From Billgrantia antri (GTDB lineage: Bacteria; Pseudomonadota; Gammaproteobacteria; Pseudomonadales; Halomonadaceae): DNA of 64,000 bases. Below the pieces are notes generated by a model. That model was not told the origin of the DNA. It saw nothing but the letters and a program-made list of their open reading frames with translations, and did not search any database. Location of the stretch: positions 186,001-250,000 of the forward strand of contig NZ_JAHYCA010000006.1 in assembly GCF_019430905.1 (NCBI RefSeq), read 5' to 3'. Below are positions 51,084 to 60,709 of this stretch, one piece after another. How positions within the stretch are numbered: position 1 is the stretch's first letter; every line of letters begins with the position of its first letter. A program made the translations under genes and the position numbers.

Positions 51084-52022
51084 ATGAACGCTGGGAAACA
51101 CTGGTTCGGCACGCTGTGCTCGTCACTTCTATTGGTAACCGTGCTTATGCTGCCGTTTACCGCCTGGGCCGCACGCAGCGTACACACAGCCTTCGGCGAG
51201 GTCGCGTTACCCGACACGCCCAAGCGCGTGGTCACCCTGCATGAAGGCGCCCTCGATACTGCCCTGGCGGTCGGCATCACGCCCCTGGGGGCCGTGACCA
51301 CGCGCGGCGGCGACGGCGTGGCCCGCTACATCGAGGCCCATCTCGGCGAGGAGCGCCCCGCCATTGTCGGCGTTGTGCGCGAGATCAATCTCGAAGCCGT
51401 GCTGGCACTCGAGCCGGACCTGATCCTCGCCCCGCCGCAGCTCTCCGAGGCGCAGTACCGGCTGCTCTCGCGCATGGCCCCTACCGTGGTGCCGCTGTCC
51501 GAGGGGCTCGACCCCGAGCTGTGGCGGGATGAAACACGCCTGTATGCCCAGGCCCTGGGGCGCGGGGCGGAAATCGAAGCGCTCCTGGAGCAGGTGGATG
51601 CGCGGGCCGCCGAGATAGCCGAGGACAAGGCTGGCGACGAGAGCCCCGGCGCCGTGGTGGTTCGCTGGATGCCGCAAGGCCCCATGGTCATGTCCGACCA
51701 GCTCTTCACCGCCGGCTTGCTGCGCGCTTCGGGAGTGGCGATTCACGATGCCGGTTTGACGAGCGAAGGCAGGCCGCACAGCGATACCCTGAGCCTCGAG
51801 AACCTCGCGCGCCTCGAAGCCGATTGGATGTTCCTGGCCACGCTCAACGAGGAGGGGCGTGAAGCGTTGGAAGCCGCCAGGCAGTCGCCCGCCTTCGTCC
51901 GGCTCGACGTGGCGGCTCGCGATCGGGTCGTACCGGTCGACGGCCAACTGTGGACGAGTGCCTCCGGCCCGCTGGCGGCGTTGGCGATCCTCGACGAGCT
52001 AGACGCCGCGTTGACGCCTTGA
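51084..52022 (+). CDS. fecB: Iron-siderophore ABC transporter, periplasmic binding protein, FecB-like (312 aa)
   Basis: Signal peptide (about residues 1-29, MLPFTAWAA) and a class III periplasmic-binding fold: RSVHTAFGEVALPDTPKRVVTLHEGALDTALAVGITPLG, LEAVLALEPDLILAPPQLSEAQYRLL, and PVDGQLWTSASGPLAALAILDEL. It delivers a ferric siderophore to the FecCD permeases. It is the first gene of a four-gene operon; its stop overlaps fecC by one base. The symbol marks the family, not ferric citrate specificity. Confidence 0.9.
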   Translation: MNAGKHWFGTLCSSLLLVTVLMLPFTAWAARSVHTAFGEVALPDTPKRVVTLHEGALDTALAVGITPLGAVTTRGGDGVARYIEAHLGEERPAIVGVVREINLEAVLALEPDLILAPPQLSEAQYRLLSRMAPTVVPLSEGLDPELWRDETRLYAQALGRGAEIEALLEQVDARAAEIAEDKAGDESPGAVVVRWMPQGPMVMSDQLFTAGLLRASGVAIHDAGLTSEGRPHSDTLSLENLARLEADWMFLATLNEEGREALEAARQSPAFVRLDVAARDRVVPVDGQLWTSASGPLAALAILDELDAALTP

Positions 52023-53044
52023 TGGACGCGATTACCCGCTCGGGCGCTGCTTCGGCCCGCCGCCTCACTCTGAGGCTGGCGGGCCTCATGCTGCTGCTGG
52101 TGATGGCCTGCCTGGCCAGCCTGATGCTGGGGGCCGGTGACGTCGGTCCGGTACGGGCGCTTGCCGTATTGGCCGGGCAGGGCGATGCCGAGGCCAGGTT
52201 CGTGCTCGGCTCGCTGCGTTTGCCGCGTACCCTGATCGGGCTGGTGGTGGGACTCTCGCTTGGCGTGGCTGGCGCTTTGCTGCAGGCGGTCACACGAAAC
52301 CCGCTGGCCGAACCGGGGCTGCTTGGCGTCAGCGCGGGGGCGGCCTTTGCCGTCGCACTGGCGCTGCTGTTGGGAGCCACGGCAACGACGCTGCGGGTCG
52401 GCGTGGCCCAGCTCGGTGCCATGGTGGGCTGTCTTTGCGTATTGGGCGTCGCCCGCTTCAGCGGGGCCGGCAACGACCCGGTAAGGTTGGTGCTGGCCGG
52501 GGCCGCGCTGACGGGCCTGCTGCTCTCGCTCACCTCGCTGCTGCTGCTGTTCGATCAGCGCGCCGCCGACGAGATCCGCTTCTGGATCGTCGGCAGCCTG
52601 GCCGGGCGGCGCCTCGAGCATCTCGTTGCCATCCTGCCCAGCCTGCTGCTGGCTGGAGGGCTGGTGATCGCCGTGGCCCGCCCCCTGGCGGCCCTGGCAC
52701 TTGGCGAGCGGGTCGCGAGCGGCCTCGGTCACCGCCCGGGGCTGATTCGGCTGCTGGTGATCGTGGTCGTGGCGCTGCTGGTGGGCGCGGCCACCGCCAC
52801 GGCCGGTCCCATCGCCTTCATCGGCCTGGTCGTGCCGTTCGCCGCCCGGGCGCTGGCTGGCCCCGACATCCGACGTACCCTGTGGTTCTGTCTGCCGCTG
52901 GGGCCGTTGATGGTGATCACGGCCGACATCGTCTCGCGTTTGCTGGTAGCGCCCTCGGAGATGCCGCTGGGCGTGATCACGGCCCTGTGTGGCGCCCCGG
53001 TGCTGGTGGCCGTGGTGCGAGCGCGCCGCATGCCGTCCCTCTGA
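52022..53044 (+). CDS. fecC: FecCD-family siderophore permease, first subunit (340 aa)
   Basis: About nine or ten membrane segments with the BtuC/FecCD motifs FVLGSLRLPRTLIGLVVGLSLGVAGALLQAVTRNPLAEPGLLGVSAGA, DEIRFWIVGSLAGR and ATATAGPIAFIGLVVPFAARALAGPD, the loop that meets the ATPase. ATG at 52022 overlaps the fecB stop (TGATG). The permease forms a heterodimer with the next gene product. Confidence 0.92.
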   Translation: MDAITRSGAASARRLTLRLAGLMLLLVMACLASLMLGAGDVGPVRALAVLAGQGDAEARFVLGSLRLPRTLIGLVVGLSLGVAGALLQAVTRNPLAEPGLLGVSAGAAFAVALALLLGATATTLRVGVAQLGAMVGCLCVLGVARFSGAGNDPVRLVLAGAALTGLLLSLTSLLLLFDQRAADEIRFWIVGSLAGRRLEHLVAILPSLLLAGGLVIAVARPLAALALGERVASGLGHRPGLIRLLVIVVVALLVGAATATAGPIAFIGLVVPFAARALAGPDIRRTLWFCLPLGPLMVITADIVSRLLVAPSEMPLGVITALCGAPVLVAVVRARRMPSL

Positions 53045-53074
53045 GTGATGAATATGGGAAGGGAGAGACGCCCC

Positions 53075-54211
53075 ATGTGGCGTGAGGTATCAGCCGAAAG
53101 CCAGGCGCGGCAGAGGCCCGGTACAGAACGATGCGAGCGGGGAGCGGGCGATATCGTCGCTCCCCCGGGGCACTGGCGCCTGGCGTGGCAGGCGGCCGGC
53201 GGCAGCCTACCCTACAGCCTGCTGATCGATCGACGTGCCTTCGTCGCCGCCCTGATCCTGTTGCTGGCGCTGCTGACAGCATCGCTCGCCTACCTGGCCA
53301 TGGGCAGTAGCCCGTTGCCGCCACAGGCAGTGCCGGCGGCGCTGGTGGGGCGCGGCGACATGATGGCCGTATTTCTGGTGCAGGAGCTGCGCCTGCCGCG
53401 TCTGGCCGCTGCCTGCCTGACCGGCGCCGCCTTCGGCGTGGCCGGGTGCCTGATGCAGACGCTGGCGCGTAACCGGCTGGCCACGCCGGGCATCATCGGT
53501 ATCGACAACGGCGCCACCGCCTTCGCCGTGGCCTCGGTGATCGGCCTGGGGGTCTCCCTGGCGCCGCCGGCCATGGCCCTGGCGGGTGCCACCACCGCGG
53601 CTGCCCTCACCTTCGGCCTGGCCGCGGGTGGCGGCGTTCGGGGTTACCGCTTCATCGTGGCCGGCATCGGGGTCGGCGCCGTGTTCGGCGCCATCACGCA
53701 GCTGCTGCTGGCCAAGGTGCACATCGACACCGCCAATGCCGCCTACCCCTGGACGGTCGGCTCGTTGAATGCCCGCCCCGCTGGGGCCGTCATGTTGCTC
53801 GCCGTCGGCCTGTCACTCGGCTTGGGCGCCGCCCTCTGGCTCACCCGCGCGCTCAGCCTGATGCGCTTCTCGGATGCCGTGGCATCCGGCCTTGGCCTGC
53901 GCGTTGCGCGGCGCCGTTGGCAGGTGCTGGCGGTCTCGGTGTTGCTCACCGGGCTTGCCGTCGCCGTGGCCGGCCCGGTGGGGCTGATCGGCCTGATCGG
54001 CCCCGAGATCGCCCGCTCCCTCTCGTCGCCGCGCGGTGTGCCGGTGGTCGCGTCGGCGCTGGCGGGGGCGCTGGTGATGGTGCTGGCCGATCTGGCAGGA
54101 AGGATACTGCTCAGCCCCATCGAGATCCCGGTGGGCATCGTCACCGCCGTGGTGGGCGGCCCCTGGCTGCTGTGGATACTGCTGCGACCGGCTTCGAGGA
54201 ACCTGGCATGA
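53075..54211 (+). CDS. fecD: FecCD-family siderophore permease, second subunit (378 aa)
   Basis: Second BtuC-type permease: ELRLPRLAAACLTGAAFGVAGCLMQTLARNRLATPGIIGIDNGA, ANAAYPWTVGSLNARPAG, AVAVAGPVGLIGLIGPEIARSLS and PIEIPVGIVTAVVGGPWLLWIL. A hydrophilic N-terminal extension of about 45 residues precedes TM1. The ATG at 53075 follows GGGAGAG; ATGs at 53048 and 53054 are also possible. It overlaps the ATPase gene by 4 bp. Confidence 0.9.
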   Translation: MWREVSAESQARQRPGTERCERGAGDIVAPPGHWRLAWQAAGGSLPYSLLIDRRAFVAALILLLALLTASLAYLAMGSSPLPPQAVPAALVGRGDMMAVFLVQELRLPRLAAACLTGAAFGVAGCLMQTLARNRLATPGIIGIDNGATAFAVASVIGLGVSLAPPAMALAGATTAAALTFGLAAGGGVRGYRFIVAGIGVGAVFGAITQLLLAKVHIDTANAAYPWTVGSLNARPAGAVMLLAVGLSLGLGAALWLTRALSLMRFSDAVASGLGLRVARRRWQVLAVSVLLTGLAVAVAGPVGLIGLIGPEIARSLSSPRGVPVVASALAGALVMVLADLAGRILLSPIEIPVGIVTAVVGGPWLLWILLRPASRNLA

Positions 54212-55011
54212 CGCAACACGAACTCGCCACCCGCGACCTGACCCTGTGCCACGGCCGTGCGACCATTATCGACCGCCTGGCACTCACCCTGCCGGCGGGA
54301 GAGGTCACCGCCATCGTCGGGCCCAACGGCTGCGGCAAGTCGACCCTGCTGGCCGGCCTCTCGCGGCTGCACGCGCCCAAGCAGGGGACCGTGCTGCTCG
54401 ACGGCAGAGACATCCAGCAGTTGCCGGCGCGGGAACTGGCCCGCCGCCTGGCGCTGCTGCCCCAGGAGGCCATCGCTCCGGAAGGGCTCACCGTGGCCGA
54501 ACTGGTGCGCTTCGGCCGCCAGCCGCACCAGGGCTGGTTGCGCCAGTGGTCGGCGGAAGATCAGCAGGTCGTTCGCCAGGCGCTGGCCGCGGCCGACGTG
54601 AGCGAACTGGCGGGTCGGCCTCTCGATACCCTCTCGGGCGGCCAGCGCCAGCGCGCCTGGATCGCCATGACTATCGCCCAGCAGACGCCGCTGCTGCTGC
54701 TCGACGAGCCCACCTCGGCGCTCGATCTCGGCCACCAGATCGAAGTCTTCGAGCTGGTGCGAAGGCTCGCTGCCGACGGCCGCACCGTGGTGATGGTACT
54801 GCACGACCTTGCCAGCGCCTGTCGCTATGCCGACCATCTGCTGGCGCTACGCAGCGGACAACTGATTGCCGCCGGCCCGCCCGGCGAAGTGGTCACCACC
54901 GAGCTGGTACGCCGGCTCTACGGCATCGACTGCACGTTGATCCCCGACCCCGCCACCGGCAGCCTGCTGCTGGCCAACGTAAGGCGGGCGGGGCGATGCG
55001 GGGACGCCTGA
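54208..55011 (+). CDS. fecE: Siderophore ABC transporter ATPase, FecE-like (267 aa)
   Basis: Walker A GPNGCGKST at about residues 39-47, Q-loop LPQEAIAPEGLTV, signature LSGGQRQRAW, Walker B LLLLDEPTSALD and the switch histidine in VLHDL. It powers the FecCD permease pair. It is the last gene of the operon and is followed by a long perfect hairpin. Confidence 0.94.
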   Translation: MTQHELATRDLTLCHGRATIIDRLALTLPAGEVTAIVGPNGCGKSTLLAGLSRLHAPKQGTVLLDGRDIQQLPARELARRLALLPQEAIAPEGLTVAELVRFGRQPHQGWLRQWSAEDQQVVRQALAAADVSELAGRPLDTLSGGQRQRAWIAMTIAQQTPLLLLDEPTSALDLGHQIEVFELVRRLAADGRTVVMVLHDLASACRYADHLLALRSGQLIAAGPPGEVVTTELVRRLYGIDCTLIPDPATGSLLLANVRRAGRCGDA

Positions 55012-55043
55012 GCGCTCAACCATCCTGAAGCCCAAGCCTGAAG

Positions 55044-55088
55044 ACACCACGACGCCAGCGCTCTTTTCGAGCGCTGGCGTCGTGGTGT
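55044..55088 (+). other. 20-bp perfect hairpin after fecE
   Basis: Left arm 55044-55063, loop TTTTC, right arm 55069-55088, with no mismatch (core CGCCAGCGCTC / GAGCGCTGGCG). There is no T run behind it, so it is not a simple factor-independent terminator, though it probably ends or protects the fec message. Confidence 0.75.
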
Positions 55089-55176
55089 GGACCGTTGTCC
55101 CGCCCGGCGGGCAAGGAATTGCCTGATTCGACGCCGGTAAAGCAAGCAAGCGTGGAAGTGGGTGTGTGTGGCTCAA

Positions 55177-55197
55177 ATGATATGTTATAACATAAAT
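55177..55197 (+). promoter_or_regulatory. Zur-like box upstream of dksA2
   Basis: The perfect palindrome ATGTTATAACAT (55183-55194) lies within AATGATATGTTATA (55177-55190), AT-rich and close to known gammaproteobacterial Zur operators (GTTATAACAT-type core). It is 22-33 bp before the dksA2 start. The 14-bp element recurs before the DUF1826 gene. Confidence 0.7.
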
Positions 55198-55215
55198 TTT
55201 TTAGAGGGGAGTTCC

Positions 55216-55640
55216 ATGCAGGCCGATCCTGAGGCGCAGCGATTGCTGGCCATGCCTGAAGAGACATACATGAACGAGGAGCAGTTGCTCTTCTTTCACG
55301 CTCGCCTGCTGACCGAGCAGGCCGAAGTGGAGGCGCATCTGGAAGAAGTTCGTAAGGCCGTGGCCGACAACGAACGCAGCGGCGATGAGCTCGACCGCGC
55401 CGCGGTGGAGGAGGAGTTGCGCCTGTTGCTGCGTCAGGCCGATCGCGAGACACGTCTGCTGCGCAAGATTCGCCAGGCGCTGAGACGCATCGAAGAGGGC
55501 GACTACGGCTACTGCGCCGAGACGGGGCAGCCCATCGGCCTGCCGCGCCTGCTGCTGCGGCCTACGGCCGAGCTGTGCCTGGAGGCCAAGGAGCGCCAGG
55601 AGCAGCGCGAGCATCACTACAGCAAATCGCGAGGAGATCA

Positions 55641-55644
<4 letters not shown>
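55216..55644 (+). CDS. dksA2: Zinc-independent DksA paralogue, DksA2 (142 aa)
   Basis: DksA fold: coiled coil with the tip aspartates in GDELDRA, then the globular [33 protein letters not shown]. Of the four zinc cysteines of DksA only Cys100 and Cys121 remain; the partners are Thr103 and Ala124. The CxxT/CxxA pattern is that of Pseudomonas aeruginosa DksA2, which replaces DksA at RNA polymerase with ppGpp under zinc starvation. The ATG at 55216 follows GGGGAG. Its stop overlaps zigA. It is under a Zur-like box. Confidence 0.93.
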
Positions 55645-56879
<1,235 letters not shown>

Positions 56880-56927
56880 CGGCGGATCTTATTCCAGTTG
56901 ATTAATAAACGGAATTTTGATGGAAGC

Positions 56928-56962
56928 TGCCGGAATATATGCAAAAAAACTCGCTATTCCGG
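56928..56962. other. Inverted repeat between zigA and the carboxypeptidase gene
   Basis: GCCGGAATA (56928-56936) and TATTCCGGC (56954-56962) enclose 17 AT-rich bases with an A7 tract. It could end the zigA transcript or be an operator for the next gene; neither is proven. Confidence 0.4.
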
Positions 56963-57053
56963 CTGTAAACCGCTCCGTTAATGGCCATACTGAGCCTAGG
57001 TCCGCTTTAGAATCGGGCTACAGGGAATCATAAGGGAACCAGAGGTCTTCGTC

Positions 57054-58358
57054 ATGCGCTCCTACAACCGACACTACCTCGGTGTGGCCGTCTTTTTCTT
57101 GTTTTGCTTTCAGTTGCTGGCCATTGACACGGCACAGGCCAACCCCCGCTATGCGGCCATCGTGATCGATGTCGAGAGCGGCGACGTGTTGCACTCCGCC
57201 AATGCGGACGCCACCCGTTACCCCGCCTCGCTGACCAAGATGATGACGCTCTACTTGCTGTTCGAGGCGCTCGAGAGCGGCAACATGCATCTCAGCCAGC
57301 CGTTGCCGGTATCGTCTCATGCCGCCTCGATGCCTGCCTCCAAGCTGTGGCTCGCGGCGGGCAGCTCCATTGCGGTGGAGGATGCCATTAAGGCGCTGGT
57401 GGTGCGCTCCGCCAACGATGTCGCGGTGGTGGTGGCCGAGGCGCTGGGCGGCACCGAGTCCGGCTTCGCGCGCATGATGACCCAGCGAGCCCAGGAGCTG
57501 GGCATGACCAGTACCGTATTCCGCAATGCATCGGGCCTGCCGGACAACGCCCAGGTGACCACGGCCCGAGACATGGCCACCCTGTCGATTCGCGTGATGC
57601 AGGATTTCCCCCAGTATTACCACTATTTCTCCACCCAGAGCTTCACCTACCGCGGCACCACCCATACCAGCCACAACCGGCTGGTGCGCAACTATCCCGG
57701 TGCCGACGGTCTCAAGACCGGTTTCATTCGCGCTTCGGGGTTCAACGTGGCGACATCGGCGATCCGCGACAATCGGCGTATCGTCTCGGTGGTGATGGGC
57801 GGCTTCACCGCCGCCTCGCGTGATACTCACATGTCTGACCTGCTCGATCGTGGCTTCGCCCGCCTCTCCATGCTGCAGCGAGGCGACTGGATCGCCCGCG
57901 CCGACGTGCTGGGCGATCGCATGGAGCTGCCGGATAGCCCGCCCGCTTCGGCGCAGCAGCTGGCGGCCGCTCCGGAGTCGCGGGCTCAGGCGCCCAGTGG
58001 CGATTCGGAGCAGCGCTACTCCTTCCAATCCGAGGTGGGGATCGAGATGGGGTCCGCTGACGATCCGATCCGTGCTCTGATCGCTCAGGCCGATGCACCA
58101 CAGCAGCGCTCCGGCGGTAGCTGGGCCGTACAGGTCGGTGCCTTCAGCGACGCCGATCAGGCCCGCTACCTCGCTTCGCGCGCGGCCGATCAGTTAGCCA
58201 ATTTGCTAAGCGACGTGCGGGTTTCGGTGGCCGAGTCGGGAGGGGATCAGCGCGTCTTCCGCGCCCGCTTGGTCGACATGCAGGAGAGCGACGCGCATTC
58301 CGCCTGCCATAGCCTGCGTGCCCAGGGCATGGACTGCATGGTGGTGGCACATAACTGA
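57054..58358 (+). CDS. D-alanyl-D-alanine carboxypeptidase (PBP5/6 family) with SPOR domain (434 aa)
   Basis: Signal peptide (about residues 1-29), then the serine D,D-peptidase domain with SxxK at Ser59-Lys62 (PASLTKMM), SxN in VVRSANDVAV and KTG in DGLKTGF. After a Ser/Gln-rich linker a SPOR domain (about residues 362-432, WAVQVGAFSDADQARYLASRA) should bind denuded septal peptidoglycan. It trims pentapeptides in the periplasm. The usual C-terminal amphipathic anchor of PBP5 is replaced by SPOR. It uses serine, not zinc, and follows dksA2-zigA. Confidence 0.93.
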   Translation: MRSYNRHYLGVAVFFLFCFQLLAIDTAQANPRYAAIVIDVESGDVLHSANADATRYPASLTKMMTLYLLFEALESGNMHLSQPLPVSSHAASMPASKLWLAAGSSIAVEDAIKALVVRSANDVAVVVAEALGGTESGFARMMTQRAQELGMTSTVFRNASGLPDNAQVTTARDMATLSIRVMQDFPQYYHYFSTQSFTYRGTTHTSHNRLVRNYPGADGLKTGFIRASGFNVATSAIRDNRRIVSVVMGGFTAASRDTHMSDLLDRGFARLSMLQRGDWIARADVLGDRMELPDSPPASAQQLAAAPESRAQAPSGDSEQRYSFQSEVGIEMGSADDPIRALIAQADAPQQRSGGSWAVQVGAFSDADQARYLASRAADQLANLLSDVRVSVAESGGDQRVFRARLVDMQESDAHSACHSLRAQGMDCMVVAHN

Positions 58359-58389
58359 GCCGCATTCGCACCCCTTGGCTGGTTAGAAC

Positions 58390-58418
58390 GACGCCCCGCA
58401 TTTGCGGGGCGTCTTTCG
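58390..58418 (+). terminator. Terminator between carboxypeptidase and ABC ATPase genes
   Basis: GACGCCCCGC (58390-58399), loop ATTT, GCGGGGCGTC (58404-58413), then TTTCGTTT. It lies between convergent stops. Confidence 0.85.
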
Positions 58419-58442
58419 TTTGAACTGCAAGGCGGTGACGTC

Positions 58443-59885
58443 TCAGGCCATGGCCGGCTCGCGCTCACGCTTGGTCACGCTCATGCTCTCGTTCCCAAGC
58501 GTGATCCTGCGGTCACAGATCCGCTCGATCAGCGCCGGGTCGTGACTCACCAGCATCACCCCGCAGCGCCGTTCGCGGGCCAGTTCGACCAGCAGCGCCA
58601 GCGTCTGGCGCTGGGTGATGGGGTCGAGACGCGAGGTGGGCTCGTCGGCGAACAGGAAACACGGATTGAGTAGCAGCACGCGCAGGATGGCGAAGCGCTG
58701 CAGCTCGCCGCCGGAGATTTCGCCGGGTCGACGACCCAGCAGATTCTCGTCGAGCCCCAGACGCGCCATCAGCGGGGGGATGCTGCTGCGATTCAGGCGA
58801 TGGCGGCGGACCAGGTCGTCGAGCAGTCGCGAGAGCCGCCAGTGCGGCGAGAAGGCTGCCGGCGGGTCCTGATAGAGCTTCTGGAAGCCGAGCGAGTGCC
58901 CCGCTGCACGCCGAACCTCACCTTCATCGGCCCGGGTCACGCCGAGCAGCATGTCGCCGAGCGTACTCTTGCCGCAGCCGGATGGGCCGACCACGCCGAC
59001 GATCTCGCCGGGGCGCACCGTCAGCGAAAGGTCGCGGAATAGTTCGCGACCGCCGCGGACCTTGGCCAGGCCGTTGGCGGTTACGACCGCTGCCATGTCG
59101 CACTCGCCGAGCGGCGCAGGGGCCGGCCAGCGGCTGGGCTCGGCGTCCAGCAAGCGCTTCCCGTACTCACTCTGCGGGTGAGTGAGCACTTGCTGGGCCG
59201 GGCCGCGCTCGACCACCTGACCCTGGCGCAGTATGACCACTTCGCCGCCGAGACGGCGAGCCACGTCGATGTCGTGGGTAATGGTGAGCAGGGCGCCGGC
59301 CGCCTCGGGCGTTCGCGCCAGCAGTTCTACCACCGCATCGCGCCTGGGAGCATCGAGGCCCTTGGTGGGTTCGTCGGCGATGACGATGGGCGCGCCGCCG
59401 GCACTGGCGGCGGCGAAGGCCACGCGCTGCGCCATGCCGCCGGAGAGTTCGCCGGGCAGCTTGTCGCCGGCTTCCGGCAGGCCCAGCTCCTTCAGATCGG
59501 CCCAGGCGGCTTGCAGTGACGCCCTTTGGTCGCGTCCGGCCACGTGATGATGGCTCTCGGCGATCTGCGAAACGGCGCGCATGGTGGGGTCCAGCGCATG
59601 CCAGGGCTCTTGGGGCAGCAGCGCCAGGCGGTGGCCCCACAGCGCTCGCCGCGACGTGGTGTCGGCGGCATCGAACGCCTCGCCATCGATGACCAGTTGA
59701 CCTTGGGCGACGAGTCCCTTCGGCAACGTGCCCATGATCGCCTGGGCGAGCAGGCTCTTGCCCGAGCCGGTTTCGCCGAGCAGGGTCAGGCGACCGCCGG
59801 GGGTGAGCGAGCAGGAGAAAGGCGCGATCGTGACGTCCTCGCCCCGGATCGTCAGGCCCTCGGCTTGAAGTAAGTAGCTACTCAT
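58443..59885 (-). CDS. Opp/Nik-type ABC transporter ATPase, fused DppD-DppF type (480 aa)
   Basis: Two complete ATPase domains in one chain. First: Walker A LLGETGSGKSLLAQ, signature LSGGMAQRV, Walker B IVIADEPTKGLD, switch His in THDIDVA. Second: VVGPSGCGKSTLGDMLL, signature ISGGELQRF, FLFADEPTSRLD, VSHDPAL. Such fusions replace the separate D and F ATPases of peptide or nickel importers. It overlaps the permease gene by 4 bp and ends at a terminator; it is the last gene of a DUF1826-led operon. Confidence 0.93.
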   Translation of the reverse strand: MSSYLLQAEGLTIRGEDVTIAPFSCSLTPGGRLTLLGETGSGKSLLAQAIMGTLPKGLVAQGQLVIDGEAFDAADTTSRRALWGHRLALLPQEPWHALDPTMRAVSQIAESHHHVAGRDQRASLQAAWADLKELGLPEAGDKLPGELSGGMAQRVAFAAASAGGAPIVIADEPTKGLDAPRRDAVVELLARTPEAAGALLTITHDIDVARRLGGEVVILRQGQVVERGPAQQVLTHPQSEYGKRLLDAEPSRWPAPAPLGECDMAAVVTANGLAKVRGGRELFRDLSLTVRPGEIVGVVGPSGCGKSTLGDMLLGVTRADEGEVRRAAGHSLGFQKLYQDPPAAFSPHWRLSRLLDDLVRRHRLNRSSIPPLMARLGLDENLLGRRPGEISGGELQRFAILRVLLLNPCFLFADEPTSRLDPITQRQTLALLVELARERRCGVMLVSHDPALIERICDRRITLGNESMSVTKREREPAMA

Positions 59886-60709
59886 CGCGGATCCCTTCCG
59901 GCCAGCAGGTTCAGGCTCAGCACCAGCACGAACAGCACGAGTATCGGCTGGGCCATGGCCCAGGGCGCTTCATGATAGTAGGGCAGCAGTTCGATCATCA
60001 TCAGCCCCAGCTCGGCGGTGGGAGGGCGCAGGCCGACGCTGACGAAGCCCATCGCGGCCATGGCGAGTATCGCGCTGGCGGCACCGAAGGCAGCCAGGGT
60101 CAGCACCTGCGGTGCGAGTTCCGGCCACAGATGGCGCCGGAACAGGTAGAGCGGGCCGAAGCCGAGCAGCCGGCTCGCCTCGAGCTGCGGCGAGGCGACC
60201 AGGATCCGGGTACGCGCGCGTACCACGCGGAAATACTCGATCCACAGTACCAGCGAAATGCCGACATAGAGCGCCCAGAAGTTACCCGGGGCGATGGCAA
60301 CGAGCAGCAGTACCAGCAGCAGGCCCGGCAGTGCCAGGCAGGCATCGGCCAGGCTGCCCAGCACGCGATCGAGCCAGCCGCCGCGCCAGCCGGCGATCAC
60401 GCCGAGGAGCACCCCCGGCACGGCGGCGCTGGCCACGCTCAGCAGCGCCATGCCCAGCGACAGGCGCACGGCGGACGCCAGCCGTGCCAGCAGGCTGCGG
60501 CCCAGATGGTCGGTACCCAGCGGTTCGGCGAACGATGGCCACTGCAGGATGCGGGTGAGCTGCTGGCGTGCGGGGTCGGCATCGGAGAGCCAGGGTACCA
60601 GCCAGGCGAAGGCGAGCAGCAGCGCAAGCAGCGCAGCGCCGATCTGCTGGCGACTGTTGAGTGCAGGCAGCGCCCAGCGGCGAGGGGGAGTCATGGCTAG
60701 CGTGGTCAT
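59882..60709 (-). CDS. Opp/Nik-type ABC permease, C-subunit type (275 aa)
   Basis: Inner-membrane permease of the DppC/NikC group: FAEPLGTDHLGRSLLARLASAVRLSLGMALL at the N-terminal end and the ATPase-contacting loop in RARTRILVASPQLEASRLLGFGPLYLFRRHLWPELAPQVL. Six or so membrane segments. The ATG at 60709 overlaps the previous stop by 4 bp; an apparent upstream extension of the frame is antisense to the other permease and is not coding. Confidence 0.92.
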   Translation of the reverse strand: MTTLAMTPPRRWALPALNSRQQIGAALLALLLAFAWLVPWLSDADPARQQLTRILQWPSFAEPLGTDHLGRSLLARLASAVRLSLGMALLSVASAAVPGVLLGVIAGWRGGWLDRVLGSLADACLALPGLLLVLLLVAIAPGNFWALYVGISLVLWIEYFRVVRARTRILVASPQLEASRLLGFGPLYLFRRHLWPELAPQVLTLAAFGAASAILAMAAMGFVSVGLRPPTAELGLMMIELLPYYHEAPWAMAQPILVLFVLVLSLNLLAGRDPR

